From Curtobacterium luteum (GTDB lineage: Bacteria > Actinomycetota > Actinomycetes > Actinomycetales > Microbacteriaceae): 64,000 nucleotides of DNA. Position numbers and translations under genes: made by a program. Positions 15,720 through 24,416 of the stretch are shown here, piece by piece; the stretch's first letter is position 1, and every line of letters starts with the position of its first letter. The DNA lies in assembly GCF_014646995.1 (NCBI RefSeq), contig NZ_BMOI01000013.1:1-64000 (forward strand), in the 5' to 3' direction. The notes beneath the pieces were generated by a model. That model saw only the letters and a list, made by a program, of their open reading frames with translations, had not been told where the DNA came from and made no database searches.

Positions 15720-16670
15720 CTACTTCAGGCCGCCGGCACCGAGGCCGGACCGCCAGAAGCGCTGGAGGGAGAGGAACGCGATGAGCAGCGGGATGATCGA
15801 GAGGAACGACCCGATGAGCACGAGGGTCCGGAGGTCCGGGTACTGGCTCACGTTCGAGTTCCACGTGTAGAGGCCGAGCGTGACCGGGAACAGGGACGAG
15901 TCGCGGAGCATCACGAGCGGCAGGAAGAAGTTGTTCCAGATGGCGACGAACTGGAACAGGAAGATGGTCACGAGCGCGGGCGACATGAGCCGCACGGCCA
16001 CGGTGAAGAACGTGCGGACCTCGCCCGAGCCGTCGATACGCGCGGCCTCGATGATCTCGTCCGGCACGCTCGACGCCGCGAACAGGCGGGACAGGTACAC
16101 GCCGAACGGGCTGACGATGCTCGGCAGGAACACCGACCAGAACGTGTCGGTCAGGTCCGCCTGGCTGAAGATGAGGAACAGCGGCAGGGCCAGCGCGGTG
16201 GCGGGCACGAGGACACCGCCGAGGAACAGGTTGAAGAGGGCCTCGCGACCACGGAACCGGTACTTGGCGAGGGCGTACCCGCACATCGCGGACAGCACGG
16301 TGCCGATCAGGCCGGCGACGGCCGCGTACGCGATGCTGTTCGCCATCCACCGCAGGTAGATGCCGCCCTGGTAGGTGAACAGCTGGCCGAGGTTCGTCAC
16401 GACGTCCTGCAGCGAGGACGCGCTGAACCACAGGGCGAACGTCGTGTTGAAGTTCGTCGCGGTCTTCGTCGACGACACCAGCAGCCAGAAGATCGGCAGC
16501 AGGAAGTAGACGGTGAAGACACCCATGACGAGCATGGCTGCGGAGCGGGAGATGACGCTCTCGCGCGGTCCCCGCGCTCCGCGCTGGTGCGGCCGGGAGG
16601 CGCGGTTCGGCTCGAGCGGTCGGCCCGCCTCCCCCGCGAGGTCGCGTCGGCTGGGGGCGTTGACGGTCAC
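15720..16670 (-). CDS. Sugar ABC transporter permease, MalG type
   Basis: This is a 316-residue integral membrane protein with six transmembrane helices after a polar 45-residue N-terminus. The binding-protein-dependent transport signature (the EAA loop) is EIIEAARIDGSGEVRTFFTV at about residues 205-224, which couples to an ATPase. The GTG at 16670 overlaps the stop of the first permease gene (GTGA), so the pair is translated together. No ATPase gene is present in the operon. Actinobacterial CUT1 transporters commonly share a single MsiK-type ATPase encoded elsewhere. Confidence 0.9.
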   Translation of the reverse strand: MTVNAPSRRDLAGEAGRPLEPNRASRPHQRGARGPRESVISRSAAMLVMGVFTVYFLLPIFWLLVSSTKTATNFNTTFALWFSASSLQDVVTNLGQLFTYQGGIYLRWMANSIAYAAVAGLIGTVLSAMCGYALAKYRFRGREALFNLFLGGVLVPATALALPLFLIFSQADLTDTFWSVFLPSIVSPFGVYLSRLFAASSVPDEIIEAARIDGSGEVRTFFTVAVRLMSPALVTIFLFQFVAIWNNFFLPLVMLRDSSLFPVTLGLYTWNSNVSQYPDLRTLVLIGSFLSIIPLLIAFLSLQRFWRSGLGAGGLK

Positions 16671-17581
16671 TGGGCTTCCTTCCGCTGGGTCAGTCGGAGG
16701 AACCCGATCGACAGGACGAACGTGGCGACGGCGAGGACCACCGAGAACGCCGCGGCGAGGTTGAAGTTCGGGACCGACGACGTCGAGTAGACGAGCATGT
16801 TCGGCGTGAAGGTCGACGAGATGGTCGACGTGAACTGGCGGAAGACCGTCGGCTCGGTGAGGAGCTGCAGGGTGCCGATGATCGAGAACACGGCGGTCAG
16901 GACGATCGCCGGGATCACCATCGGGATCTTGACCGACAGGGCGATGCGCAGCTGCGAGGCGCCGTCGAGCTTCGCCGCCTCGTAGATCTCGGTCGGGATC
17001 GCGAGGAGCGACGAGTAGATGATCAGCATGTTGTAGCCGACGTAGACCCACGTGACCACGTTCGCGACGGCCCACAGCACCGTGCCGCCACCGAGCAGGT
17101 CGAACCGGCTCGTGACCGCCGAGAACGGCGAGAGGTTCGGCGCGTAGAGGTAGCCCCACATGATCGCGGCGATGACGCCGGGCACGGCGTAGGGCGCGAA
17201 GAACGCCAGGCGGAAGAAGCGCTTGCCGCGCAGGAGCGGGGAGTCGAGCAGCAGGGCGAACACCAGGGCGAGGAGCAGCATCACCGGCACCTGGACGATG
17301 CCGAACAGCAGCACGCGGAGCACGGAGCCCCAGAACTCGCTGTTCTGGAACACGAGCACGTACTGGCTGAGCCCGCCGAACACCTGCGTGGGTGCGCCGA
17401 ACGTGCCCTGACGCTCGATCTTCTGCAGCGACTCCCACACCGCGTAGAGGATCGGCACGAGGTAGAACGCGGTGAAGAGCACGGCGAACGGCACGATGAA
17501 GACCGCGATCGCGCGGCGGTACCGGAAGCCCCCGCCGGGCCGACGTCGTGCGACCCGGGGTCGCTGGGCTGTGGTGGTCAT
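16667..17581 (-). CDS. Sugar ABC transporter permease, MalF type
   Basis: The 304-residue membrane protein has six predicted helices, starting with AIAVFIVPFAVLFTAFYLV after an Arg-rich N-terminus. The EAA loop is EIYEAAKLDGASQLRIALSV at about residues 204-223. It pairs with the MalG-type permease encoded next. Its ATG overlaps the stop of the beta-galactosidase gene (ATGA), so enzyme and transporter are made from one message. Confidence 0.9.
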   Translation of the reverse strand: MTTTAQRPRVARRRPGGGFRYRRAIAVFIVPFAVLFTAFYLVPILYAVWESLQKIERQGTFGAPTQVFGGLSQYVLVFQNSEFWGSVLRVLLFGIVQVPVMLLLALVFALLLDSPLLRGKRFFRLAFFAPYAVPGVIAAIMWGYLYAPNLSPFSAVTSRFDLLGGGTVLWAVANVVTWVYVGYNMLIIYSSLLAIPTEIYEAAKLDGASQLRIALSVKIPMVIPAIVLTAVFSIIGTLQLLTEPTVFRQFTSTISSTFTPNMLVYSTSSVPNFNLAAAFSVVLAVATFVLSIGFLRLTQRKEAQ

Positions 17582-19608
17582 GAACGCTTCCTGTCCGTGC
17601 GGATGATCTGGGTGCCACCGGGGGCGATGGTGGTGGTGCCGGCGACGGCGTGGTCGGCGACGAGCTCGTGGCCCGCCTCGTGGTGCTGGACGGGCTGGTC
17701 CGTGTGGTTGAGCAGGAACACCCATTCGTGCTGCTCGTCGCGGCGGCGGACGACCTCGAGCCCGGGCCGTGCGGCAGCGTCCGGCGTGACCCCGGCCTCG
17801 GCCAGGACGTCGCCGAGCAGGGTGCGGAGGGTGTCGGCAGCGAGGACCGTGGAGACGTACCAGGCGGCGCCGGCGCCGTGGTCGTTCCGCGTGACGGCCG
17901 GCTGACCCGCGAGCTGGCCGGCGGCGTAGTCGAGCACGCTGGTGGCACCGTGCAGGGCCACGGGCTCGCTCCAGACGGTGCCCGCGGACCCGTCGGACAG
18001 GGCGATCTCCCCACCGGCGGCGAGCGGGAGGAACTCGTCGACCCGGACGCCGAGGAGGTCGCGGAAGGCGCCGGGGTAGCCGCCGGTCCGCACCCGGTCG
18101 CGCTCGTCGACGATGCCGCTGAAGCACGTGACGACCGCCCGGCCACCGGCGGCGACGTGGTCCGCGACGACGGCGGCGTGCTCGTCACGCACGAGGTACA
18201 GCTCGGGGACGAGCACCACGGCGTAGCCTTCGAGCGGCGCGCCGGGCGCCACGACGTCGACCGTGACGCCGAGGTCCCACAGCGCGCCGTGGAACGCGTG
18301 GACCTGCTCGAGGTAGCGGAGCGCGGTGGTGGGGTGCGCCTCCAGGTCGGCCGCCCACTGGTTCTCCCAGCTGAAGACGAGCGCGACGTCCGCGGCGACG
18401 CGGGAGCCGCGGAGTTCACCGAGGCGCTCGACGAGTGCGCCGAGCTCGACGACGTCACGCCAGGTCCGGGACGCCGTGCCGGCGTGCGGGAGGAGCGCGG
18501 AGTGGAACTTCTCGCTGCCCTGCACGGACGCGCGCCACTGGAAGAAGCAGACGCCGTCGGCACCGCGGGCGATGTGCGCCGCGGTGTTCCGGAGCATCTC
18601 CCCCGGTGCCTTCGCGACGTTGTGCGGCTGCCAGTTCACGGCGCCGGTCGAGTGCTCCATGAGGAGCCACGGAGCGCCGCCGGCGAGGCCCCGCGTGGTG
18701 TCGGCGGCGAAGGCGAGCTCGACGTGCGGCCGGGGCAGGCGGTGGTCGAGGTAGTGGTCGTTGGCGATGACGTCCATGTCGCCGGTCCACGTCCAGTAGT
18801 CCATCGCGGTGATGTGCGCGGCGACCATGAAGTTCGTCGTCACGGGCTTGTCGCTCAGGCTGCGCAGGACCGCCGCCTCGGCGCGGTGGTGGGCGAGCAG
18901 CTCGTCGGACGAGAACCGGTCGAAGTCGAGCGTCTGGCCGGGGTTCGTGGACGACAGCGTGGCGCGGGGCGGGAGGACCTGCTCCCACGCGGAGTAGCGC
19001 TGGCTCCAGAACGCGGTGCCCCAGGCGGCGTTGAGCTCCTCGACGGTGCCGTAGCGGGCCCGGAGCCAGCCGCGGAACGCCTCGGCCGAGACGTCGCAGT
19101 AGCAGTGCGCGTTGTGGCAGCCGAGCTCGTTCGAGACGTGCCAGAGCTTGACCGCGGGGTGGTCCCCGTAGCGCTCGGCGGTGGCGCGGACGAGCGCGAG
19201 GGCGTGCTCGCGGTAGACCGGGGAGCTCGGGCAGAACGCCTGGCGGCCGCCGGGCCACCGGGTGGTGCCGTCCGCGACCACGGGCAGCACCTCGGGGTGT
19301 GCGGTCGTGAGCCACGGCGGGGTGGAGGCGGTGCCGGTCCCGAGGTCGATCCCGATGCCGGCGTCGTGCAGCAGCTCGACCACGCGGTCGAGCGCGGCGA
19401 AGTCGTACTCGCCCTGGCGCGGCTCGACGTGCGACCAGCCGAAGACGTTGATCGCGACGAGGTTCACGCCGGCCTCGCGCATGAGCCGGACGTCCTCGAC
19501 CCAGACCTCGGGGTCCCACTGCTCGGGGTTGTAGTCGCACCCGAACGCCAGGCCGGTCGAGCCGAGGCCGAGCGCCGTGCTGGCGGGGGCCGGGAGGGTG
19601 GTGGTCAC
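17578..19608 (-). CDS. GH42 beta-galactosidase
   Basis: The 676-residue cytoplasmic enzyme cleaves terminal beta-galactosides. The GH42 fold is clear: FGCDYNPEQWDPEVWVEDVR near residue 23, the acid/base Glu in LWHVSNELGCHNAHCYC (about residue 161), and the nucleophile Glu in PWLLMEHSTGAVNW (about residue 316). The C-terminal trimerisation and beta-sandwich domains run from about residue 400 to the end. The Cys cluster CHNAHCYC resembles the metal-binding Cys group of some GH42 enzymes. It is the first gene of the sugar operon and lies downstream of two identical LacI-type operators. It has no signal peptide, so substrate must be imported by the linked transporter. Confidence 0.92.
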   Translation of the reverse strand: MTTTLPAPASTALGLGSTGLAFGCDYNPEQWDPEVWVEDVRLMREAGVNLVAINVFGWSHVEPRQGEYDFAALDRVVELLHDAGIGIDLGTGTASTPPWLTTAHPEVLPVVADGTTRWPGGRQAFCPSSPVYREHALALVRATAERYGDHPAVKLWHVSNELGCHNAHCYCDVSAEAFRGWLRARYGTVEELNAAWGTAFWSQRYSAWEQVLPPRATLSSTNPGQTLDFDRFSSDELLAHHRAEAAVLRSLSDKPVTTNFMVAAHITAMDYWTWTGDMDVIANDHYLDHRLPRPHVELAFAADTTRGLAGGAPWLLMEHSTGAVNWQPHNVAKAPGEMLRNTAAHIARGADGVCFFQWRASVQGSEKFHSALLPHAGTASRTWRDVVELGALVERLGELRGSRVAADVALVFSWENQWAADLEAHPTTALRYLEQVHAFHGALWDLGVTVDVVAPGAPLEGYAVVLVPELYLVRDEHAAVVADHVAAGGRAVVTCFSGIVDERDRVRTGGYPGAFRDLLGVRVDEFLPLAAGGEIALSDGSAGTVWSEPVALHGATSVLDYAAGQLAGQPAVTRNDHGAGAAWYVSTVLAADTLRTLLGDVLAEAGVTPDAAARPGLEVVRRRDEQHEWVFLLNHTDQPVQHHEAGHELVADHAVAGTTTIAPGGTQIIRTDRKRS

Positions 19609-19687
19609 GTCGATGTCCTCGTCCGTCGCGGGCGGCGGTCACCGTCTGCGTCCGAAGACCCTTCGACGATGAAGGCAGCCCAGTGTT

Positions 19688-19703
19688 CTGGGAGCGCTCC
19701 CAG
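19688..19703. promoter_or_regulatory. LacI/CebR-type operator, copy 1
   Basis: CTGGGAGCGCTCCCAG is a perfect 16-bp palindrome containing the 14-bp CebR box known from Streptomyces. It lies 80 bp upstream of the beta-galactosidase start, between it and the divergent LacI gene. Confidence 0.85.
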
Positions 19704-19733
19704 TCTGCTCGAGCCGAGCGGGGCCGGAGCTGT

Positions 19734-19749
19734 CTGGGAGCGCTCCCAG
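19734..19749. promoter_or_regulatory. LacI/CebR-type operator, copy 2
   Basis: This is the same 16-bp palindrome as copy 1, centred 46 bp away, which is between four and five helical turns. Two identical sites in one divergent promoter region suggest cooperative repression of both the sugar operon and the regulator's own gene. Confidence 0.85.
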
Positions 19750-19811
19750 AGTCAACGCCGTCCGGCGGCCGTTGTCAAGCCCGGTGTGGAGGGATGCCGC
19801 TGCCCGGCGGC

Positions 19812-19817
19812 TACAGT
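19812..19817 (+). promoter_or_regulatory. -10 element of the lacI-type gene
   Basis: TACAGT lies six bases before the ATG at 19824, suggesting a leaderless transcript for the regulator. Confidence 0.5.
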
Positions 19818-19823
19818 GGCCGC

Positions 19824-20849
19824 ATGTCCGACGTCCGTACCGCCCGCTCCCGCGCCACGATCCAGGACGTCGCGGACGAGGCGGGGCTCTCCCGCGGCAC
19901 GGTCTCCCGGGTGCTCAACGACGAACCGTACGTCTCCCCGAAGGCCCGCGAAGCCGTGCAGGAAGCCGTGCGCCGCGTCGGCTACGTCCGGAGCGCCGCG
20001 GCCCGCAGCCTCGTCACGCGACGCTCCGGTGCGGTCGCGCTCATCGTGCACGAGCCGTCCGTCCAGGTGCTCGACGACCCCAACATCGGCAACATCCTCA
20101 TCGGCACGAACGCCGTGCTGTCCGAGGCCGACCAGCAGCTCGTGACGATCATGGTCGACTCGGCGCGCGACGACGAGCGCGTCGTCGAGTACCTCCGGGG
20201 CGGGTTCGTGGACGGCGCCATCGTGCTGTCCGCCCGGGACGGCGACGCGGTGACCCGGGCGATCGAGGAGATGGGGCTCCCGGCGTGCTTCGTCGGCCAC
20301 CCGACGGACGCCGCGAACACGTCGTGGATCGGCATCGACAACCGCGCAGCGGCCTTCGCCATCACGAGTCGTCTCGTCGAGACCGGTCGGCAGCGGATCG
20401 GGATGCTCGCCTCCGGGCTCGACCGTGACTCCGGCCAGGACCGCCTCGCCGGCTTCACCGAGGCGCTCGGCGACCGCTTCGACCCCGCGCTCGTCGCGGG
20501 GAACCCCCTGTTCAGCTACACCGCCGGGGTCGAGGGGATGCGCGAGCTGCTCGACCGGGCACCCGACGTCGACGGGGTGTTCGCCGCCTCCGACGCCGTC
20601 GCCGCCGGAGCGATGGACGTGCTCCACCGGGCCGGCCGCTCGGTGCCGCGGGACATCGGGGTCGTCGGGTTCGACGACAGCGCTTGGGCGCTCCGGTGCG
20701 ACCCGCCGCTGTCGACCGTCCGGCAGCCGGCGAAGACCCTCGGGGAACAGGCGGCCCGGCAGGTCCTCGCCCAGATCGCCGGCGCCGACGACGAGGGTCC
20801 GCACGGGCTCGTCCTGCCGACCGAGGTGGTGTGGCGGGCGAGCGCCTGA
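19824..20849 (+). CDS. LacI-family repressor of the sugar operon
   Basis: This is a 341-residue regulator with a LacI helix-turn-helix at the N-terminus (ATIQDVADEAGLSRGTVSRV, then LNDEPYVSPKAREAV) and a periplasmic-binding-protein-like sensor domain from about residue 65 (SGAVALIVHEPSV, GVFAASDAVAAGAMDVL, GVVGFDDSAWALRCDPPLST). It is divergent from the beta-galactosidase operon, with two identical operators between them, so it almost certainly represses that operon in the absence of the sugar. The operator sequence is that of CebR-like regulators, but the enzyme it controls is a galactosidase, so the inducer may be galacto- or gluco-configured. Confidence 0.9.
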   Translation: MSDVRTARSRATIQDVADEAGLSRGTVSRVLNDEPYVSPKAREAVQEAVRRVGYVRSAAARSLVTRRSGAVALIVHEPSVQVLDDPNIGNILIGTNAVLSEADQQLVTIMVDSARDDERVVEYLRGGFVDGAIVLSARDGDAVTRAIEEMGLPACFVGHPTDAANTSWIGIDNRAAAFAITSRLVETGRQRIGMLASGLDRDSGQDRLAGFTEALGDRFDPALVAGNPLFSYTAGVEGMRELLDRAPDVDGVFAASDAVAAGAMDVLHRAGRSVPRDIGVVGFDDSAWALRCDPPLSTVRQPAKTLGEQAARQVLAQIAGADDEGPHGLVLPTEVVWRASA

Positions 20850-20903
20850 CGCGCGGCCCGGTCGGGCCGACGGTGCGCCGCGGCAGACGCGACCGACGCC
20901 GCG

Positions 20904-20997
20904 GGGCCGAGCCGTGCCTCCAGGCCGGGTGAGGGGCCGAGCCGTGCCTCCAGGCCGGGTGAGGGGCCGAGCCGTGCCTCCAGGCCGGGTGAGGGGC
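20904..20997. repeat. 30-bp tandem repeat, about three copies
   Basis: The unit GCCGTGCCTCCAGGCCGGGT plus GAGGGGCCGA is repeated at 20911, 20941 and 20971, with the last copy diverging in its final bases. It lies just after the LacI gene stop. The GCCTCCAGG core also appears in the hairpin at 5923-5960. Confidence 0.85.
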
Positions 20998-21035
20998 TGC
21001 GCCGCGGCCGACGTGTCGAAGGCGCGGGCGGAACG

Positions 21036-21069
21036 CGAGAGGCCCCCGGAACACTCCGGGGGCCTCTCG
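21036..21069. terminator. Strong GC-rich terminator hairpin
   Basis: Arms 21036-21050 and 21055-21069 are perfect 15-bp complements around an ACAC loop, with a short T-containing tail. It lies downstream of the LacI gene and the tandem repeats and marks the end of the chromosomal-looking stretch. Confidence 0.75.
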
Positions 21070-21464
21070 TTCGCCTGGTGGGCTCTTCGAAGAAAGCCCA
21101 GATCACAGTGGTTATACGGCCTCTGGTGACAAGCGGCGACGGCCAATCCTGTTTTCGTTTCCGCGCAATCCTTTCCGCGTCTCCGCGCGGTTTCGTCTCC
21201 CGTTCGGAGTGACTGGGCGTCGCGATACACCTCGGAATCTATGTGTGGGCGCGTCCGGAGCCCTGGTGACGGTGCTCTGGGCCGGTCCGGCCAGGATCGT
21301 TGTACCCGCTTTGCGCTGGCTCACCAACGATGAGCGGGTTTACGCGTTCGGCAGGACTGTCATCGGACTGCGCGGGTGCAACGGTGCGCGGCATGACCGC
21401 AGCCCTCATTACTGTTGAGGCTCCCAAGCTGTGGGGAGATGTGAGCAGCCGTTAGGTTGATGCC
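21070..21464. other. Intergenic stretch with no convincing gene
   Basis: About 395 bp of lower-GC sequence follow the terminator. Short open frames exist on both strands but none has a ribosome site or family-like composition. This is where the sequence changes from metabolic chromosome to accessory genes. I looked for a copy of the tRNA-Leu 3' end as an attachment site and found none. Confidence 0.5.
21453..21458 (+). promoter_or_regulatory. -10 element of the DUF4145 gene
   Basis: TAGGTT lies six bases before the ATG at 21465, the same leaderless geometry as at other genes of the window. Confidence 0.45.
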
Positions 21465-22256
21465 ATGGCTTCTTGGGCTACGCGGTGGATCGGTTGGCTC
21501 GACGAGAAGCACTGGCCGCGTGTGCCGTGCGTCTGCTGTCATGAGGGCTCCGCGGGATGGGTGCCGAATTCGAAGGTGACCATGCCTGACCGCGAATCTC
21601 GTGAGGACGTCGCCGCCTACCAGGCGCGTGGAGGGCCGGCCGACGAGCTCAGCGGACAGTTCACTGGCCGGTTGCGATGCGACCGCGTCGAGTGTCAGCA
21701 GGAGTACGCAATCGCGGGTGACTGGGCATACAGCGTGAACGACGTCTACCCGGAGGATGGGCCTCAGTTCATTGACATGTTCAAGGTGCGCTATGTCGCT
21801 CCGACGCTTCCAATGTTTTCTCCTCCGCCGGCCGTTCCCGATACCGTCAACGAGTTGCTCGTCGAGGCGGCGAGTATCGTGTGGTCAAGTCCCAGCGGCG
21901 CTGCGAATCGTCTTCGTCAGGCAGTGGACCAGCTCCTCACAGAACGGGGTGTGCCGCGGTACGCATTGCGGCCGCCGAAGGGAACTCCTCCGAAGCGCAG
22001 CCGACGGTCTTTGACGTTGCACGAACGAATCACACGATTTCAGGCGATGTCCCCCGCTGCGGCGGAAGCCCTGGAAGCGGCCAAATGGATTGGCAATGGT
22101 GGCTCCCATGATGGTGACCTTGACGTCGCGGACGTTCTGAACGGTGTCGATTTCATCGCGCTCGCCCTTCGATACTTGTACGACACGACGGACACTGACC
22201 TGATGCGGAAGGCCCGTTCGATCAACAAGGCGCGTCGCTACCGACCCGGACGCTGA
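21465..22256 (+). CDS. DUF4145 domain-containing protein
   Basis: This 263-residue soluble protein resembles DUF4145 proteins, a HEPN-superfamily domain common in defence islands. The N-terminal part has two Cys pairs (CVCCHEG and CDRVECQQEY) that look like a metal-binding ribbon. The C-terminal part (about residues 125-240) has the DUF4145 pattern LLVEAASIVWSSPSGAANRL, then VDQLLTERGVP, then IGNGGSHDG, the last being the usual place of the conserved His. The start is fixed by a TAGGTT hexamer six bases upstream. In this family such proteins often accompany restriction or toxin genes; its partner here is not clear. Confidence 0.7.
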   Translation: MASWATRWIGWLDEKHWPRVPCVCCHEGSAGWVPNSKVTMPDRESREDVAAYQARGGPADELSGQFTGRLRCDRVECQQEYAIAGDWAYSVNDVYPEDGPQFIDMFKVRYVAPTLPMFSPPPAVPDTVNELLVEAASIVWSSPSGAANRLRQAVDQLLTERGVPRYALRPPKGTPPKRSRRSLTLHERITRFQAMSPAAAEALEAAKWIGNGGSHDGDLDVADVLNGVDFIALALRYLYDTTDTDLMRKARSINKARRYRPGR

Positions 22257-22379
22257 GTCGCATTCAGGAGCGGCGCCAGCAATGGCAGGGCGGATACAGC
22301 TTCATGGCGGTTTCGTCGGCTCAGCAGCGCGGCGCGGCGAGTGTGCACCACCGGCGAACTAGAGCACGATGGCAACATC

Positions 22380-24416
22380 ATGGGGGATACTCGCATCTCG
22401 ATCCGGCACGTCTCTAGTGAGGAGCAGCCGCGGGAATGGACATCCGTGCTCAACCTAGCGAAGGCGCATCGCGGCACGCTTGGCTTCCTCACGGACTCCG
22501 CGTTCATGGATCGAATACGTCGCGGCACGCTGATCGTCGCTGAAGACGACGGTGTTCTAGTCGGTTACTGCCTGTACGACGTGCCGCGCCGCGGCTACAT
22601 CAAGCTGGTCCACGTCTGCGTAGCGACACGAGGCAGCGGCATCGGCAAGCTCCTGATCGATGCAGCCATCGAGGCGCATCCCGAGGCCACTGCGGTCGTT
22701 GCGTACTGCCGTCGCGACTACGGTCTTGACAGGTTCTGGTCGTCCGTCGGGCTGTCTCCGCGCGGTGAACGCCCGGGCCGCGCCCTCAACGGATCCGTCC
22801 TGACACAATGGTGGATGCAACTTGGGGATCTTGATCTCCTCGAAGACGCGGCACTCGGCGCCGGCCGTCCGCTGGTTGCTTACGACACGAACATCGTGAC
22901 GGATCTGTTCGGATCACCAGATCTCTTCCGGCCTGAGAGAGAAGCATCTCTCGGTCTGCTCGCTGACTGGTTCCAAGTGGAAGTCACCCCAGTTCTGTCC
23001 CCTCAGGTCGACGTCGAACTCGACCGCATCGATGGTGAGCTGGAGCGAACTCGCCAACGGCAGGCGATCGCGCACATCACACGGCTTCGCTCCCAACGAC
23101 ATCAGGGGTCGGATGTTCTGCCCGAGCTGCTCCGCAACATCGATGCAACAGTCCTTGACGCGGACCCGTCCCTCCGCGAGGACTTCCGGCACATCGCGGA
23201 TGCTCTCACCGCAGACGTGGCCTACTTCGTCACCAATGACACCCGGCTTCTGCACCACGGGCCGGCCGCACTACCGACCGGTTCAACGCTCGAGATCCTC
23301 CGACCCCACGAAGTCGTCCGCGCACTCGACCAACGCCTCGAGCAACCGGTCTTCCAGTCACGGCTCATCGAGGCAGTCGACCTCCGTTGGACTGCCGCTT
23401 CTTCTTCCAGCGAGAGCGAACTCGTCGACGCGTTCATCAGTCACGCTCACGCCGAACGTGGCAAGGATCTGACTCGAGCCATCCGCGCGGCCATCTCTCA
23501 AAACCCGCGGGGCACTCGTGTCCTGACCGGTCCGAAGAACGAACTATGGGCTCTGCTCGCCGAGCCTCGGGACGCTGACGCGCTGCGAGTTCCGATCATC
23601 CGGGTGGCCAGAGGAGCCGCGTCAAACACGGTCGCGCTGCAGCTCGCTCGGCACACCCGCCACATTGCGCGTCAAAACAACCTCGGTGAGGTAATGATCG
23701 ATGACAGCAACGTAACCGTCATGATGCGGCACGCGCTGCTCGCCGACGGCTTCCGCGACGAGGACGGGTTCCGAGCGTCGCTGATCAACAGGACGATGAC
23801 TCACCAGCAGTTCATGCACGAGCACCCCGACCTGCCGGTGCACCACACCGGGCACCTCCGTGACTTGGAGCGACGCTTCTGGCCCCTCACGCTCATCCAC
23901 ACGAATGCTCCGACGTACGTCATACCTATCCAGCCCAGGTTCATGTACCCACTGTTCGGCGCGCCCCGAGAAACTCTCGTCGAACTCGATCGTCCGCGAG
24001 CTCTCGGGCTCTCCCGCGAACACGTCTACTACAGCGGGAGCGGCAAAGCCCTCCCTCCTCGAGGAGCACGGATCATCTGGTACGCGACCGCCGATCAGAC
24101 AGAACAGGTCCGAGCCGTCGTCGCGTACTCCCGAAGCCTCGGCTGCGAACGGACGCGCCCACGCGATGCTTACCGGGCGAACCGGCAGATCGGTGTCCTC
24201 GGACGGGACCACGTGCTGAGCGCTGCCGACAAGTCCGGCCAAGTGACTGTCGTACGGTTCGAGGACACTGAAGTGTTGGCGACGCCAGTCGGCGGCCACG
24301 ACCTACAGGATCTGTTCGCCAAGCATGACGTGAAGCAGCCGATACAGTCGTTTCGCCGCGTGCCGTCCGCAGTGTTCGACGACCTGATCGTGCGTGAGAG
24401 GAGGAACAGCACTTGA
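22380..24416 (+). CDS. Multidomain GNAT-PIN-GNAT-like protein
   Basis: I see four parts in this 678-residue protein. Residues 1-140 are a GNAT acetyltransferase fold with the acetyl-CoA loop RGSGIGK. Residues 160-315 are a PIN-type nuclease domain, with LVAYDTNIVTDLF carrying the first Asp, a DVELDRIDGELE acidic helix, and AYFVTNDTRLL carrying the last Asp pair. Residues 335-500 look like a second GNAT-like region (ALLADGFRDEDGFRASLI). The C-terminal 150 residues contain a YYSGSGKALPPRGARIIWYA stretch resembling PUA/ASCH-like folds. It overlaps the ASCH gene by TTGA, so the two are coupled. A role in RNA modification, cleavage or toxin-antitoxin function is plausible. The ATG at 22380 was preferred to a GTG 13 codons upstream. 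Confidence 0.72.
   Translation: MGDTRISIRHVSSEEQPREWTSVLNLAKAHRGTLGFLTDSAFMDRIRRGTLIVAEDDGVLVGYCLYDVPRRGYIKLVHVCVATRGSGIGKLLIDAAIEAHPEATAVVAYCRRDYGLDRFWSSVGLSPRGERPGRALNGSVLTQWWMQLGDLDLLEDAALGAGRPLVAYDTNIVTDLFGSPDLFRPEREASLGLLADWFQVEVTPVLSPQVDVELDRIDGELERTRQRQAIAHITRLRSQRHQGSDVLPELLRNIDATVLDADPSLREDFRHIADALTADVAYFVTNDTRLLHHGPAALPTGSTLEILRPHEVVRALDQRLEQPVFQSRLIEAVDLRWTAASSSSESELVDAFISHAHAERGKDLTRAIRAAISQNPRGTRVLTGPKNELWALLAEPRDADALRVPIIRVARGAASNTVALQLARHTRHIARQNNLGEVMIDDSNVTVMMRHALLADGFRDEDGFRASLINRTMTHQQFMHEHPDLPVHHTGHLRDLERRFWPLTLIHTNAPTYVIPIQPRFMYPLFGAPRETLVELDRPRALGLSREHVYYSGSGKALPPRGARIIWYATADQTEQVRAVVAYSRSLGCERTRPRDAYRANRQIGVLGRDHVLSAADKSGQVTVVRFEDTEVLATPVGGHDLQDLFAKHDVKQPIQSFRRVPSAVFDDLIVRERRNST

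Noticed and set aside
20512..21054. Repetitive minus-strand frame over the 30-bp tandem repeats
   Set aside because: The repeated peptide is just the tandem DNA repeat translated; it runs antisense into the LacI gene.
21070..21464. A second attachment site matching the tRNA-Leu 3' end
   Set aside because: No stretch resembling the tRNA 3' end was seen here or at other gene gaps in the window.
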